From Cyanophora paradoxa (lineage: Eukaryota > Glaucocystophyceae > Cyanophorales > Cyanophoraceae): a stretch of DNA of 64,000 nucleotides. The notes beneath the pieces were generated by a model. The model was not told the origin of the DNA. It did not search any database and saw only the letters and a list, made by a program, of their open reading frames with translations. The translations under genes and the position numbers were made by a program. Location: assembly GCA_004431415.1 (NCBI GenBank), contig QPMI01000189.1:105493-169492 (forward strand). The letters run 5' to 3'. The number at the start of each line of letters is the position of its first letter. Positions within the stretch are counted from its first letter, which is position 1. Below, piece by piece: positions 48,728 through 59,328 of the stretch.

Positions 48728-50670
48728 ATGGGGCCGTCGGCGCTGCGGGCCGCGGCCCTGCTGGGGACAGTACTCGCTGCATTCGCAGTCGGCCCCTACT
48801 ACGTCGCGCAGGACGGGGCGTACATGCTCGGGCCGTACTGGATCCCTGACGGGGAGTGGACGCGCGAGCTCGAGGCTGCGGGAGCTGCGGGCCGCGGCCT
48901 GGTCTACTTGAGGTGCCACGGCGCTCGAGCGCGCTGGATCGCGCCCGCCGCGCCCTCAACGCGCGTGGCAGCACGTTCCACGTGGCGCGGGTGTTCCCGT
49001 CGCACGTGACGAGCGAGTCGAACGCGGTGCAGATGTACCGCGACCTCCTCTACAACCTGTCCGCTGCCCCGGCCCGCCGCCCCCGCCCCGCGCTTCTCCA
49101 ACGCGCCTTCCTCGCAGCGTCGCGTCGTACAACATCACGGGCGTGCGCTCGAGCCTCATCTTCACGTCGTCCAAGGAGGACTACGTGCGCGCCCCGCCCC
49201 CTCCCCCCCTCCGCCCCGCCCCGCCCGGGCTGGACGCCGACGCCGATCGGGGCGGCAGGAAGCGTTCCGGGAGCGGGGCATCCGGGCGGTGCTGGAGACG
49301 AGCATCGGGGCGGGGGAGCTGGTCTTCAACGTGCAGCTCTACTCGAAGATCCTGTACGCGCTGAACGCGCTGGCGCGGGGGTACGACGTGGTGGTGTCGG
49401 ACCTGGACGTGGTGCTGCTGCGGGACCCGACGCCGCTCTTCGCGGGGCGCCCCGCCTCGCTCCTCGCCATGAGCGACATGGACCTCTCCCGCCTCGCCGC
49501 CCCGGGCGCCCCCGCCCCGCCCCCCGCCGACCTCAACACCGGCCCGCCCCGCCCCTCCCTCGCCCCCGGCCCCGCTGAGGGGGCGGGGCCGGCAGGGTTC
49601 TACTACGCGCGGTCGGAGGCGGGGATGGTGCTCTTCCTCGCGGGCGTGCTGGAGCGCTTCAAGGAGAAGAGCGCCGCCGACGAGAGCCGCGGCCTCGTCG
49701 CCATGACCGTCTCCGACCAGGCCCGCCGCCCCCCGCTCGAGCGCGCCCGGCCGGGCCCGACGCCGGCGGGCGCGCAGCGGCTGGTGAACGACCTGGCGGC
49801 GGACCTGCGGGCGCTGGTGGCCGGCGGCCCCGAGGCGCCCACGGCGGGGAGCCACCCGCGGAGCCTGCCCCTGCTCGAGCGCCTCGCGCGGGGCGGGGGC
49901 GTGAGCCTGGAGCGCCTGGACGCCGACCTCTTCCCCGACGGCATGGCCTTCTTCTGGGAGCGCGGCCCGCAGCGGCGCGGGGCGGCGCCCTACGCCGTCC
50001 ACTGCAACTGGGTGCCCGCGGAGGCCAAGCCCTTCCTCTTCCGCGAGGCCGGCCTCTGGCACCTCCCCGAGCCGCCCCGCCCCGCCCCGCTCTCCTACGA
50101 CCTCGGGCCCGCCCCTCCGGCGGACCCCCTCGACGAGCTCGCCGCCCTGCGCCTCGCCCTCGCCGCCGCCCGCGCCCTCGGGCGGCCCCTGGCGGCCCCG
50201 AGCCTCCCCTGCGCGCTGAACGCCGCCGCGGGGCGCCTGGGGATGGGCCCGCGCTGCTCCCTGTCCTGCGTGCTCGAGCTCGAGTACCTCCCCTCGCCGG
50301 CGTCCCCTCCTCCCTTCCCCCCCTCCCCGCCCCGCCCCCGCGGCCGCGGCCGGGGCGCCCTCGCTGCGCGTCGCCCTCGGGGAGGGGAGGGGGCGGGCGC
50401 GGAGGCCTGGCTGGCGGCGCTGGGGGCGCTGGAGGGGGCGCCCCCCGGGACGGCGCTCCACCTCGCCGGCCTCGCCGCCGCGCTGCCGGCGATGCGGGGC
50501 CGGCGCCCCGGGGAGGCCCCCCTGGGGCTGCCCCGGAGGCCTGGGCCGCCGCCGAGCGGGCCGTGCAGTGCCTGCCCCGCAACTGGGCCTCCGTCGCCGC
50601 CCAGCTCGGCCTCGCCTGGCCCCTCGCCAAGGACTGCTCCCCGGCCCCCGCCCCCGCCCACGCATCCTAG
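48728..50670 (+). CDS. GT77-like nucleotide-diphospho-sugar glycosyltransferase
   Basis: The protein begins with a hydrophobic signal anchor (LRAAALLGTVLAAFAVGPYY), typical of type II Golgi enzymes. After several short introns it gives GELVFNVQLYSKILYALNAL and YDVVVSDLDVVLLRDPTPLF, where DLD is the metal-binding DxD. FYYARSEAGMVLFL, then RLVNDLAADLRALV, LFPDGMAFFWERGPQRRGAA and PYAVHCNWVPAEAK follow. This order matches the PF03407/GT77 family (plant RGXT and extensin arabinosyl- or galactosyltransferases). The sugar and acceptor cannot be told. The last exon ends AKDCSPAPAPAHAS with TAG at 50668-50670. Confidence 0.82.
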
Positions 50671-50884
50671 CCTCGCCATCCTCCGTCCCCTTCCCGCCCT
50701 TCGTCGCGCTCTAAATCCCCGCCCCCTCCCGTGTTCCCACCACGTCCCCCTCTGAATCCGATGACCTATGGAGAGCAATCGCAGGTTCGGCAAGCGGCGT
50801 GCATTATTTACAGATCGCGAATCTCGACGAAGGGGGGCGGGGGCAGGCCCCGGGAGGGGGCGGGCAGGGGGCGGGGCGGGGCGG

Positions 50885-53800
50885 TCAGAGCTCGACGGCG
50901 ACGGCCTGGGCGGCGGGGGCGAGGGAGGCGAGGAAGGGGGGGCGGGCTTGGCGGGGGCGGGGCGGGGGCGGGGTCGGGGCGGCCGAGGGCGGCGAGGGAG
51001 GCGGAGAGGCCGGCGATGGCGGTTTTGGCGTCGCGCAGCAGCCGGACCCCCTCCAGCGCCCGCTCCGCCGCCGCCTCCCGCTCGGCGTCCAGGCTCAGCA
51101 GCTCCTCCGCGCTCGAGCCCTGCGCGCCCCTCAGCGCCGCCTCGCGGGGCGGGGCGGGGCGGGGCGGGGCGGGCGGGCGGGCCTTGGTGACGTGGGCGAC
51201 GAGCTCCTGGAGGAGGCCCTGCTTGGCGGCCGCCACGAGGAGCAGCGAGATCGCCTTCGGCACCGCGTCCTCGATGTTCTGGCACACCACGTAGAAGTAC
51301 CCGCACAGCAGGTAGTCTGCCCCCGGCGTCGGCGCCGCGCGGGGCCGCGCAGGGCTCGAGGGGCGGGCGCACGGATGTCGTTGAGCTGCCGCTCCTCGCG
51401 CTCCCCGATGGAGCCGGCGACGATGCTCGAGGGGAGGGGCTGCCACCCGTTGATGTCGTACGAGCGCCGCCGGTTCGCGTTCATGCCGCGCTGCTGCGGG
51501 CCCCGCGCGCGGGCGGTGGAGGAGCCCGGCGCGGGGCCGGCCTCGGGCTCCTCGCGGGGCGCCGGGGGCGCGAGGGCGCGCTGGATGGCGTCCACCCAGG
51601 CGTCCCGCTCGGCCTCCGTCTCGAGCGCGAAGGCGAAGACGGCGCGCTCCCGCTTCGCGGCGCTGCGGACGTTGCGCAGCACGAGGCCGTGCGGGGCGCG
51701 CCCCTTGGACTCGCGCTCCGTGTCCAGCCGCTCCACCACCGTCTCCCCCGCCCGCAGCTCGATCTTGTCCTTCAGCTCGCCGGCCCGGTAGACCCACGCG
51801 CGGTCGCCGCCCTTGGCGCGCTCCCGCGCGAGCTTGTGGTAGCGCAGCGTCGCCCCCTCGAGGCGCGCGAAGCGCTCCTGGAAGCGCGTGAAGGCCGCCG
51901 ACGCCTTCAGCACCCGGCCCTCGGGCGCCTCGGGGGCCCGGGGCCCCGGGCCGCCCGCGCGCCGTGGCCGGGGGGCGCCCTCGGCGGCGGGGGCGCCGGC
52001 GGTGGCGTCGAACTCGGGGCGGGCGGCGTCGGAGTCGCCGTAGACCTCCTCGCGGAACGGGATGAAGGCCGGGTGGTCGATGTTCACCCGGCACTGCCCC
52101 CGCCCGCCCCCCCTGTCGGGCCCTCGCCGCCGCGCGGGGGCCGCGGGGCGCGGGGGGCACGCACGCGCTCCATCTCGATGAGGGTGCGCGTGAACTCGCG
52201 CGACTGCGGCGGGGTCAGAGGCGCAGCGGAGGCAGGCGAGGCGGGGGCGGGGCGGCGGGCCTTCTCGTAGAGGGCGGCGAGGTAGGCCTCGGCGGAGCGC
52301 CGGATGGCCTCGCGCAGGCGCGGGTAGGCCTCCAGCTCGGGCCCCGCCGCCGCCAGCTCCGCGATGGAGCGCAGCTCCATGTAGACGTAGTCGAGGCACT
52401 TGCGGACGGGCTCGCGCAGGGCCGCGACGTACTTGGCGATGACGGCGGCGAAGGCCTGGTTCGAGGCGAAGAGCTGCACCGTCGTCCCCGCCACGTTCTG
52501 CAGCACCGTCTTCAGCTGTGCCCGCCTCCCGTCAAGGAGACAGCCCGGCGACGGCGACGGCGCGGCGGGGGCGGGGGCGGGGCGGGGCAAAAGGATATCT
52601 GCGAGGGAGACGGTCTTGGAGATGTGCATGGCCTTGAGGTCCTGGCGCAGCACCTGGTTGTACACGTAGTTGATGCGCGCCCCGCCCTGCCTGCGCCCCG
52701 CCTCGACCGGGTGCAAGGGCGGGGAGCGGGGCGGGGCGGGGCGGGGCGGACAGCTCGGTGTCGGAGACGTCCGGGGCGGTGCCGTCGATGCGGGACTCGA
52801 AGCCCTTTGCGTAGGCGAAGAGGAGCTCCATCACGCGGTCGGCGCGCTCGGCCGGGGACGTCAGGGCGACCCCCAGGTCCGCCACCTCCGCCTCCTTCTC
52901 CGCCAGCAGCGCCTCCAGCTGCGAGGCCACCCCCGGCATGCACTCCCGCACGTGCCCCGCGTACAGCTGCGCCCACTCAGCCCGCGCCGCGCCGCGCCGG
53001 GGCGGAGAAGGGGCCGGCGGGGGGACGGACGGAGGAGAGGCGGCGCTCGAGAGCGGCGTAGCCGAGGGAGGGGCGGAGGCGGGGGTCGGCGAAGCGCGGG
53101 TCGGAGGCGAAGAAGGCCTCCTCGCGGCCCCGCGCCGCCCGCAGGTCCTCCACCCCGTCCATCTTCGCCGCCTTCCCGCCCGTCCCCGTCCCCGCCCCCG
53201 CCTCGGGCCGTGGGTTCGCCACGGCGATGTACCCCAGGCGCAGCGTGTACTCGTCGTTCTTGAGCGCGCTCTGCACGTCGCTGTTCGTCGGCATGTCGCA
53301 CTTGGTGAAGACGCCCAGCGTCCGCTGCCCTGTGCACGAGGGTCACGGGCGGAGGCGAGGGGCGGGGCGCGGGAAGCCGGCGGGGCGGGCCCTGCGGGTC
53401 GACATCGGGGCGGCGGGCGATGGCGAGGGCATCCGAGGTGGCGCAGTCGATGTTCGCCGGCGTCACGGCGAGGATGACCGTGTTCCGGTCCCGGATGTAC
53501 TGCAGCACCATCTCCTCGATCTCCCGCGGCGTGCTGTCCGCCTGGCCCTTGATCGGCACCTGCACGCGTCCGCGTCAGCGGCGCGCGGGGCGCCGGGCGC
53601 GCCGGGCGCGGCGCTGGCGCTGGCCTTCACGAGGCCGGGGAGGTCGACGAGGGACATGGTGAGGACGTCGGGACTGCTGATCGTGAGGATGATCGGCACG
53701 GGGCTAACGTTCAGCTTCCCGCACGACCGCTCCGTCTCCGCCACGATCTCGTCCCGAATCTCCTCGTACGTCCAGAACCGCCTCCCCGGCGCGTGCGAGA

Positions 53801-54105
53801 ACTCCCCAAACTCTGCCGGGCGCAAGGTCGGCGGGCGCGCGAGCGTGCTGGGCGAAGCGGGCCGCACCGCGGGCGCTGCGGTCCGGCAGGTTGATGAGCT
53901 GCAGCTGGAGCGGCCGCCGCGTGACGATGCCCGAACCGCGCGGGAGAAAGGACTTCCCAACGACGCACTCGAGCACCGTCGACTTGCCCGCGCTCTGGCC
54001 GCCGACGACGCAGATGCGCGGCAACTTCGGTTGCTCATCCTCGGGCAGGTCGAGAAGCGAGAACGCTTCCTGCAGCTTATTTAGCGTGCGTATCAGCTGC
54101 TCCAT
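50885..54105 (-). CDS. Dynamin GTPase with middle, PH and GED domains
   Basis: This is a membrane-fission GTPase. The GTPase domain has [18 protein letters not shown] (G1), [11 protein letters not shown] (G2 area), [12 protein letters not shown] (G3) and [11 protein letters not shown] (G4). The middle domain includes [34 protein letters not shown] and [23 protein letters not shown] domain follows ([13 protein letters not shown]... to [13 protein letters not shown]). The GED has [20 protein letters not shown] and [23 protein letters not shown] domain before the GED marks classical, endocytic-type dynamins. The end at 50885-50887 assumes a last intron placing AVAVEL and stop after the GED; this is a choice, not certain. 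At least one intron (before [20 protein letters not shown]) has a GC donor. Confidence 0.93.
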
Positions 54106-54821
54106 GGCAGAGACGCGCTGCGCTGGGCCTCCGCGAGGGCGCTAGGGCTGTACAAACGCGCGGCTTGCGGGGGGATAAAGCGCGCTCCAGAAAAGAGAGG
54201 AGCGCAAAAGTGCGGCGCAAAAGAGAGCGCAGAGGCGCGCACCTCCAAACGACGGAATTCAAGTGTCGCCGTACCCGGGAATCGGAGAGGGGGGGGAGAA
54301 GGGGGGGGGGAAGGGACCAGCCCGGTCGCGCTTCGAAACAGCCCAACGAACAGCGCATCCGGAAGTCGAGCCAAAGTCACAAAGTGCGCCGAGCTCGCGC
54401 TGACGACCCGGCATTGCGCCGAGCATGAGCACCGCGCCGACTCGCTTCGAATTCAAGGCACTCACTGAGTCACGGCCCGCTTTGCAGGAACCTTCGCGCC
54501 TCCCTTCGTGCCGATCGATATCGCGGTTCGATGCCGCCCCCACGAGCTCGCTTTAAGGTTTTGAAGCTTATCCAGAGCGCGCTTTCCCTCCCCGCGGACG
54601 TCTATAGCTTGTCTTTAATCGAATTCAGAACGCATTCTCAATGAATCACAGGTGGAGCCGTGGAGCCTGAAAAATTTGGGGCGGACTGGGGCGGGCTGCA
54701 GCTGGGTGAGGCTATAGCTGGCGGGGGCGCCGGCCGGGCCCCGGGGCAAGAGACGGGGTAAGCGTTCCAGAGAGGAGCTGGATTTGACATGCTGAGAAAT
54801 GGAGGCGGAGGGGGGGGAGGG
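54106..54821. other. Dynamin upstream region, no gene seen
   Basis: This region lies between the dynamin start and the 3' end of the leftward protease gene. It contains a long poly-G/GA tract near 54288-54315 and no recognisable coding region. It should hold the dynamin promoter. Confidence 0.4.
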
Positions 54822-57800
54822 TCATCGGCCAGGGGAGGCGCGCTCGGGGGAGGCGACGGGGGAGGGCGTGTGGGCGCAGATAAATGGGGCAGGAGAGGAG
54901 GCCCGGGGCGGCGTGCTCCCGCTGGGAGGGCGCGGCGGAGGCGAGGGCGTGCGGGCCGGCGGCGGCGGGGAGCTCGGCGCGAACATGTCTCCTTCGGGCT
55001 CCCGAGGCTCCCGGGCCCGCCCCCGGCCGCCCTGCTGCGCAGCGTCAGCAGACCGCAAACGAGGCGGGGCGGGGCGGGCCGCACGGGGGGCGTGGCGGGC
55101 GGGCGAGGAGGGACGGAGGGGCCGGGGAGCGGGTGGTGGGCCGGGGCGCGGCGTGCCTCTGCGAGGCGGCGGTGGGTGAAGATCGCCTCGGCGAGGCTGG
55201 TTTGCACGCGCGTCGCGGCCTCCTGCGGGCCAGCGTGAGGCCCCAGGTCCCCGGGGCCCGGAGGCGCTAAGGCGCGCGGACCGCGATCTTGTGGCTGAGG
55301 AGCTCCTTGAACGAGTCCGGCTGAGTCAATATTAATGAACGCAAGAAACAGACTGAGCCGCTGCACACGACAAGATGCGCACCAGAGGGATGGTGCGCGC
55401 ACACCCGAGTGCCTCGAAGAGGGCCCCCAGGAGGGCCCCCGCCTCGGGGGCTTCCGGCTGCTCCGCCGCCCGCTCCCGCAGGCCGCGCTCGACGGCGCGG
55501 AAGAAGTGCGGGTCGTGGCCCTCCTCGCTGAGCCTCCTCCGCAGCTCCGCCTCCACGATGCGCGGCCACTCGGTCGTCATCAGCACCCCCCGCACCAGCG
55601 CCTCCACCCTGCCCCCGCGGTCAGCCCGGCCGGCGGGGGTGCGGGAGGGACGGGGCGGGGGCGGCACTCGGCGGGGTACTCGTGGACGAAGGCGACGCGG
55701 GCGGCCTCCTCGAAGGCCGCCGCCTTCTCCGCCAGCTCCGCCACCTCGGGGCCGCCCTCCCTGGCCGCCCCCGCCGCCTCGTCCAGCTGCCCCCGCTCCC
55801 CCGCCGCGCCGCGGTCGAAGAGGCCGGCGAAGTAGGCGGCGAGCTCGGCGCGGGCCTCGCGGGCGCCGGCCTCGGCGTGGGCCGCCGCCAGGGCCCCACG
55901 TCCTCCTGCCCACCAGCTCCCGCCACGCCGCCAGCGCCTCCAGCTGCCCCGTCGCCGCCCGCGCCGCCGCCGCCTCCGCCGCCCCCCGCTCCTCCACCTT
56001 CGCCTTCTTCGCCGGCGGCGAGAGGGGCGGCAGCGGGGGCGGGCGGCCGCCTGGCGCCCGGCTGGTCGACGGGGCGCCGCTCCGGGGGGTCCCCAAGAAG
56101 GAGGGGGGCGCCGAGGAGGACGAGGCCGCCACGAAGGCCGGGGGGAAGGGCGGCGCCCCGGGCGGGGGGCCCCGCGCGGAGAGGGGCGCGACCCGGGCGG
56201 CCCCCGAGGAGGAGGACGAGGAGGCGGCGGGGGCGGAAGAGGAGGAGGAGGAGGAGGAGGCTTCGGGGCGGTGGGTGGCGGGGCTGGTGGCGAAGGGGCC
56301 CGGGAGGGGCCCGTTGAGGTTGCGCTTGAGGGGGATGTGCGGAAGGCTCTGCGCCCCGAAGGCCGGCGGCAGCTGCGGTCCGATGGGCTCCTCGCGGGGC
56401 CGCTTGAGGGGGCCCGAGGAGGAGGAGGCGGCGGCGGGGCTGGGGCCGGGGAAGGCGCCCGGGGCGGCGGCGTGGGGCAGGCGCTGGAAGAAGAGGAGGT
56501 AGGCGGGGGCGCTGCGGACGTCGTTGGGCTGGGCCCCCATCCGCGCCGAGTCGTCGAGGAGGACCCAGCGCTGCTGCCCGTCCCGCCCGCGCAGCGGCCG
56601 CACGTAGGAGTAGTAGTGGCCCGAGTTGGTGCTCGAGCCGATGTGCACGTTGAGGGCGTAGAGGCGGTAGAGGAAGGCCTGGCGGCTGGCGGCGCGGGCC
56701 TCGGGGGTGAGGAAGGGGGCGAGGTCGAGGAGCTCGGGGAAGGCGATGCGGCGGGAGATCTTGCCCCCCGCCATGAAGGCGAACTCGAAGCGCTTGAGGT
56801 GGACGCAGAGGACGCGGGGCGCCTCGGCGAGGAGGAACTGCTTGCGGGCCTGGACGTAGTTCTTGCAGCGCTCGCACTTGTACTTGTTGGAGCGGTCGAG
56901 GGTCTCGGGGCGGGTGAAGTAGCGCAGCGCCGCCTCGAGGTCCTGCACCTCCCGCGGCAGCTCCAGGCTCAGGTCCAGGAACGAGTCCAGCGCTGCGCCC
57001 CGGCCCCTCAGCAGCAGCCACCGCGGCGGCCGGCGCCGGGGCGCGCTGTTCGAGTCGTGCCCGCAGTCCAGGCAGTGGACCTGCGAGCGGAGGCGGCCGC
57101 CGAACATCTGCCCCACCGCCGTCGTCTCGGCGACGCGCCCCTTGATCTCCTTCGGGTTGCCGTACTGCGAGAGCACGCCCTTCTCGATCGCCTCCAGCAG
57201 GCAGCGCATGAGCTCGTGCGAGTCCTCCTGCCGCCCCACCACGAACGACTTGTTGATCTCTGCCACCCCGCCCCCGCACGCCCCGTCACCCCCGCCCACC
57301 CGCATCGCATAGGAAACAGCGCACGTTTGAGGTTGCGGATCAGGAAGTCTCGCGGCGAGGCGTTTTTGCACCGCAGCACCGTCGTCACCTGGGCCGGCCG
57401 AGTTCGGCGGGGAGCCGGCGTTGGCGTGCCGGCGCGGAAACGGACCAGCTGCTCAAAATGGCACGCCACGCAGGGCTGCTGCGACCGCCGAAAGCCGCCT
57501 GCGCCCACAGTGAGGGCCGGGAGGCGGGGCGGGCCGGAGCGGCGGGGCACACAGGTCTTGGAGTGCATGCCGCCGAGGAAGTAATTCGCGAGCGGCAGCG
57601 TGTGTATCAGGCACTGCACTATGGAGTTGAAATAGCACGTGTTCCCTGCCGCGGCGGCGGTCGCGTTCGAGTCGCGGGGTGGTCGCGCGGTCCAGCGGTC
57701 AGCGGCGCACCCAGGTTGTCGAGGCCTGCGCCGACATCATTCACATCGGTCGGCAGCGAATCCTCGTCCATAAGCGCATCGACTTCAGCAGGCCTGCACA

Positions 57801-58059
57801 GGTAGTCCTCCAGCGAAAGCGGCTGCGCGTGGAGGTCATTTGAAGGTTCGACAACAATCCGGTGATCGCGAGCTATTACGCATGGCCATTCAACGCATGC
57901 GTGGCCTTGGAGAGCTACGTTCAACGGCTGCTGGCGCACCTCTGGCGGCGGCTCGGGTTCCTTCGCGGGCTCCTTCGGCGGCGGCGCCGCGGCCGACCGC
58001 AACGCTGCTAACACCCTCCCGCCGCTGCGCGTGACGTTTGGCTGGACGCGCGGCAGCAT
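54822..58059 (-). CDS. Ubiquitin-specific protease (USP/UBP, peptidase C19)
   Basis: This enzyme removes ubiquitin from proteins. The Cys box is read across an intron: GLDNLG joined to NTCYFNSIVQCLIHTLPLAN, with the catalytic Cys. QEDSHELMRCLLEAIE, CLDCGHDSNS and the zinc-binding KYKCERCKNYVQARKQFLL follow. The His box is SSTNSGHYYSYVRP, with WVLLDDSARM and PAYLLFFQRL behind it. The pattern is closest to the USP36/42 group. I chose the start at 58059 (MLPRVQPNV) because the upstream frame, though open, crosses the divergent gene's promoter and coding region. The C-terminal half is Ser/Pro/Ala/Glu-rich with helices such as TTEWPRIVEAELRRRLSEEG. Past 55.3 kb the splicing is uncertain and the end could be anywhere from 54822 to 55267. 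Confidence 0.85.
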
Positions 58060-58222
58060 CTCGCCCCGCTCCCTTGCTCCGGCCGGCGCCGGCGCGCGGC
58101 CAAGCGCCGCGCAGCTTTGCTTCACGCGTTCATCGCTTTCCGCTCCGCTTTGCGGCCAGGCGCTTTCAACTGTGACGTACCCCGGCCTCCCCCCACCCCC
58201 CCGAGCAGAAAGTCTTAGAACT
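58060..58222. promoter_or_regulatory. 163-bp divergent promoter region (USP and zinc-finger gene)
   Basis: The two start codons at 58059 (leftward) and 58223 (rightward) are 163 bp apart, so this short region should hold both promoters. Confidence 0.4.
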
Positions 58223-58925
58223 ATGTCGTTGTTCGTGTCCGGCCTTCCGGCCGTTGCTCCGGTCGCGGCTACGCCGATCGCTGCTCCCTGCACCTGCGCG
58301 GCGGCACCCGCTCGTTCTTCGCGGTCCGCGGTCGTATCTGATCGGATCGATCTACCTGTCTCTCTGATCACGGGCTCCTTCGCGCAGGTCCGCTGCCAGC
58401 CTTCGCTCTTCGTTCGTCGGCGAGCGCCCCGCCGTCGAGTTCTCGGCTAGCCCAAGCTGGGCACCCGTTTTCCGGGTCGTCGCGGCGGACGAGGACGAGA
58501 AGCCTAAGCGGAAGCGCGGACGCCCGAAGAAGAGCGACGCCACCGCTAGCCCGAGCCCCGCGCCCTCGTCATCGCCAAAGGCTGTGGAAGATGACAAGAC
58601 CGACAAGCGGAACCTGCAGAAGGAAGTCTCGAAGCTGGATCTCTTCGCCGCGATAGCGAAGGAGCCCACTGAGGTCCGCGAGAGACTCCGCGGGCCCCTG
58701 CACGCGTCCGCTGACTGTGATCCCCGCGTGCAGTACACCGACTACATCATCTGCCCCAAGTGCGCTGGCCAGGGCTGCGTGCCCTGCCCGCAGTGTGAGG
58801 GTACCGGCGTCAACTCCGAGGACAAGTTCCAGGGCCGCTTCAAGAAGGGCGAGCAGTGCTGGCTCTGCATCGGCAAGAAGGTCGTCGGCTGTTCCGACTG
58901 CACGGCCGGGCTTGGCGACTCGTAG
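58223..58925 (+). CDS. DnaJ-type cysteine-rich zinc-finger protein, possibly plastid-targeted
   Basis: Two exons are separated by an intron after ITGSFAQ that continues at FSASPSWAPVFRVVAADEDE. An AT-hook-like KRKRGRPKK and a Ser/Pro linker follow. The C-terminal domain has four paired cysteines of the DnaJ type: CPKCAGQGC, CPQCEGTG, CWLCIGKK and CSDCTAGLG. Such isolated domains occur in BSD2-like chaperones of plastids. The Ala/Ser/Pro-rich N-terminus could be a targeting sequence. The stop TAG is at 58923-58925. Function as a redox or folding helper is inference. Confidence 0.8.
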
Positions 58926-59085
58926 TTTCTTTCTAGATCTTATGCGTGTGTACTCTTTTTTTAATCGTTGACATCTCCGTCCTGGACCGCGGCCGGGCCG
59001 TATGGCCGTGCTCGCGCGTACATTCATTTCCTTTTAAGGGGGACAATAACGGTGTGAGCAAACGTTCTTTCTGAAGCTGGACGCT

Positions 59086-59255
59086 CTAATTGAAGAGTCC
59101 GTTGTAATCTCCTTTTGCTGGGAAGGTGGGCGGCAGTCGAGCCGGCCTCGCTGCCGGCGGCTGCGGGGGCCCGGGGGTAGCGGCTAAAGCTAGGGAGGCG
59201 GCGCACGTCGTAGCTAACGAGCTCCGCGGGGTCCGCCACGGGGATGGACGCCTGC
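59086..59255 (-). pseudogene. Exon fragment duplicated from wrbA
   Basis: About 60 bp (59190-59253) are nearly identical to 15591-15654. The copy includes a CAG acceptor, a complete 45-nt exon ([15 protein letters not shown]) and a GTGCGCC donor, in the same relative orientation. No other wrbA exon is nearby. Beyond the donor the frame could join a short piece ending KGDYNGLFN at 59086. I read it as a fragment rather than a working gene. Confidence 0.55.
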
Positions 59256-59328
59256 ACCGACTGAGCAAAGTTCTTTGTTCGGCCAAAGCTATATTGCAGC
59301 AGCGCTTGGCGCCGCGGGCGCCGCGCGA

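Noticed and set aside
55335-57584. Plus-strand frames opposite the ubiquitin protease
   Set aside because: They are antisense to well-supported USP exons with catalytic Cys and His boxes.
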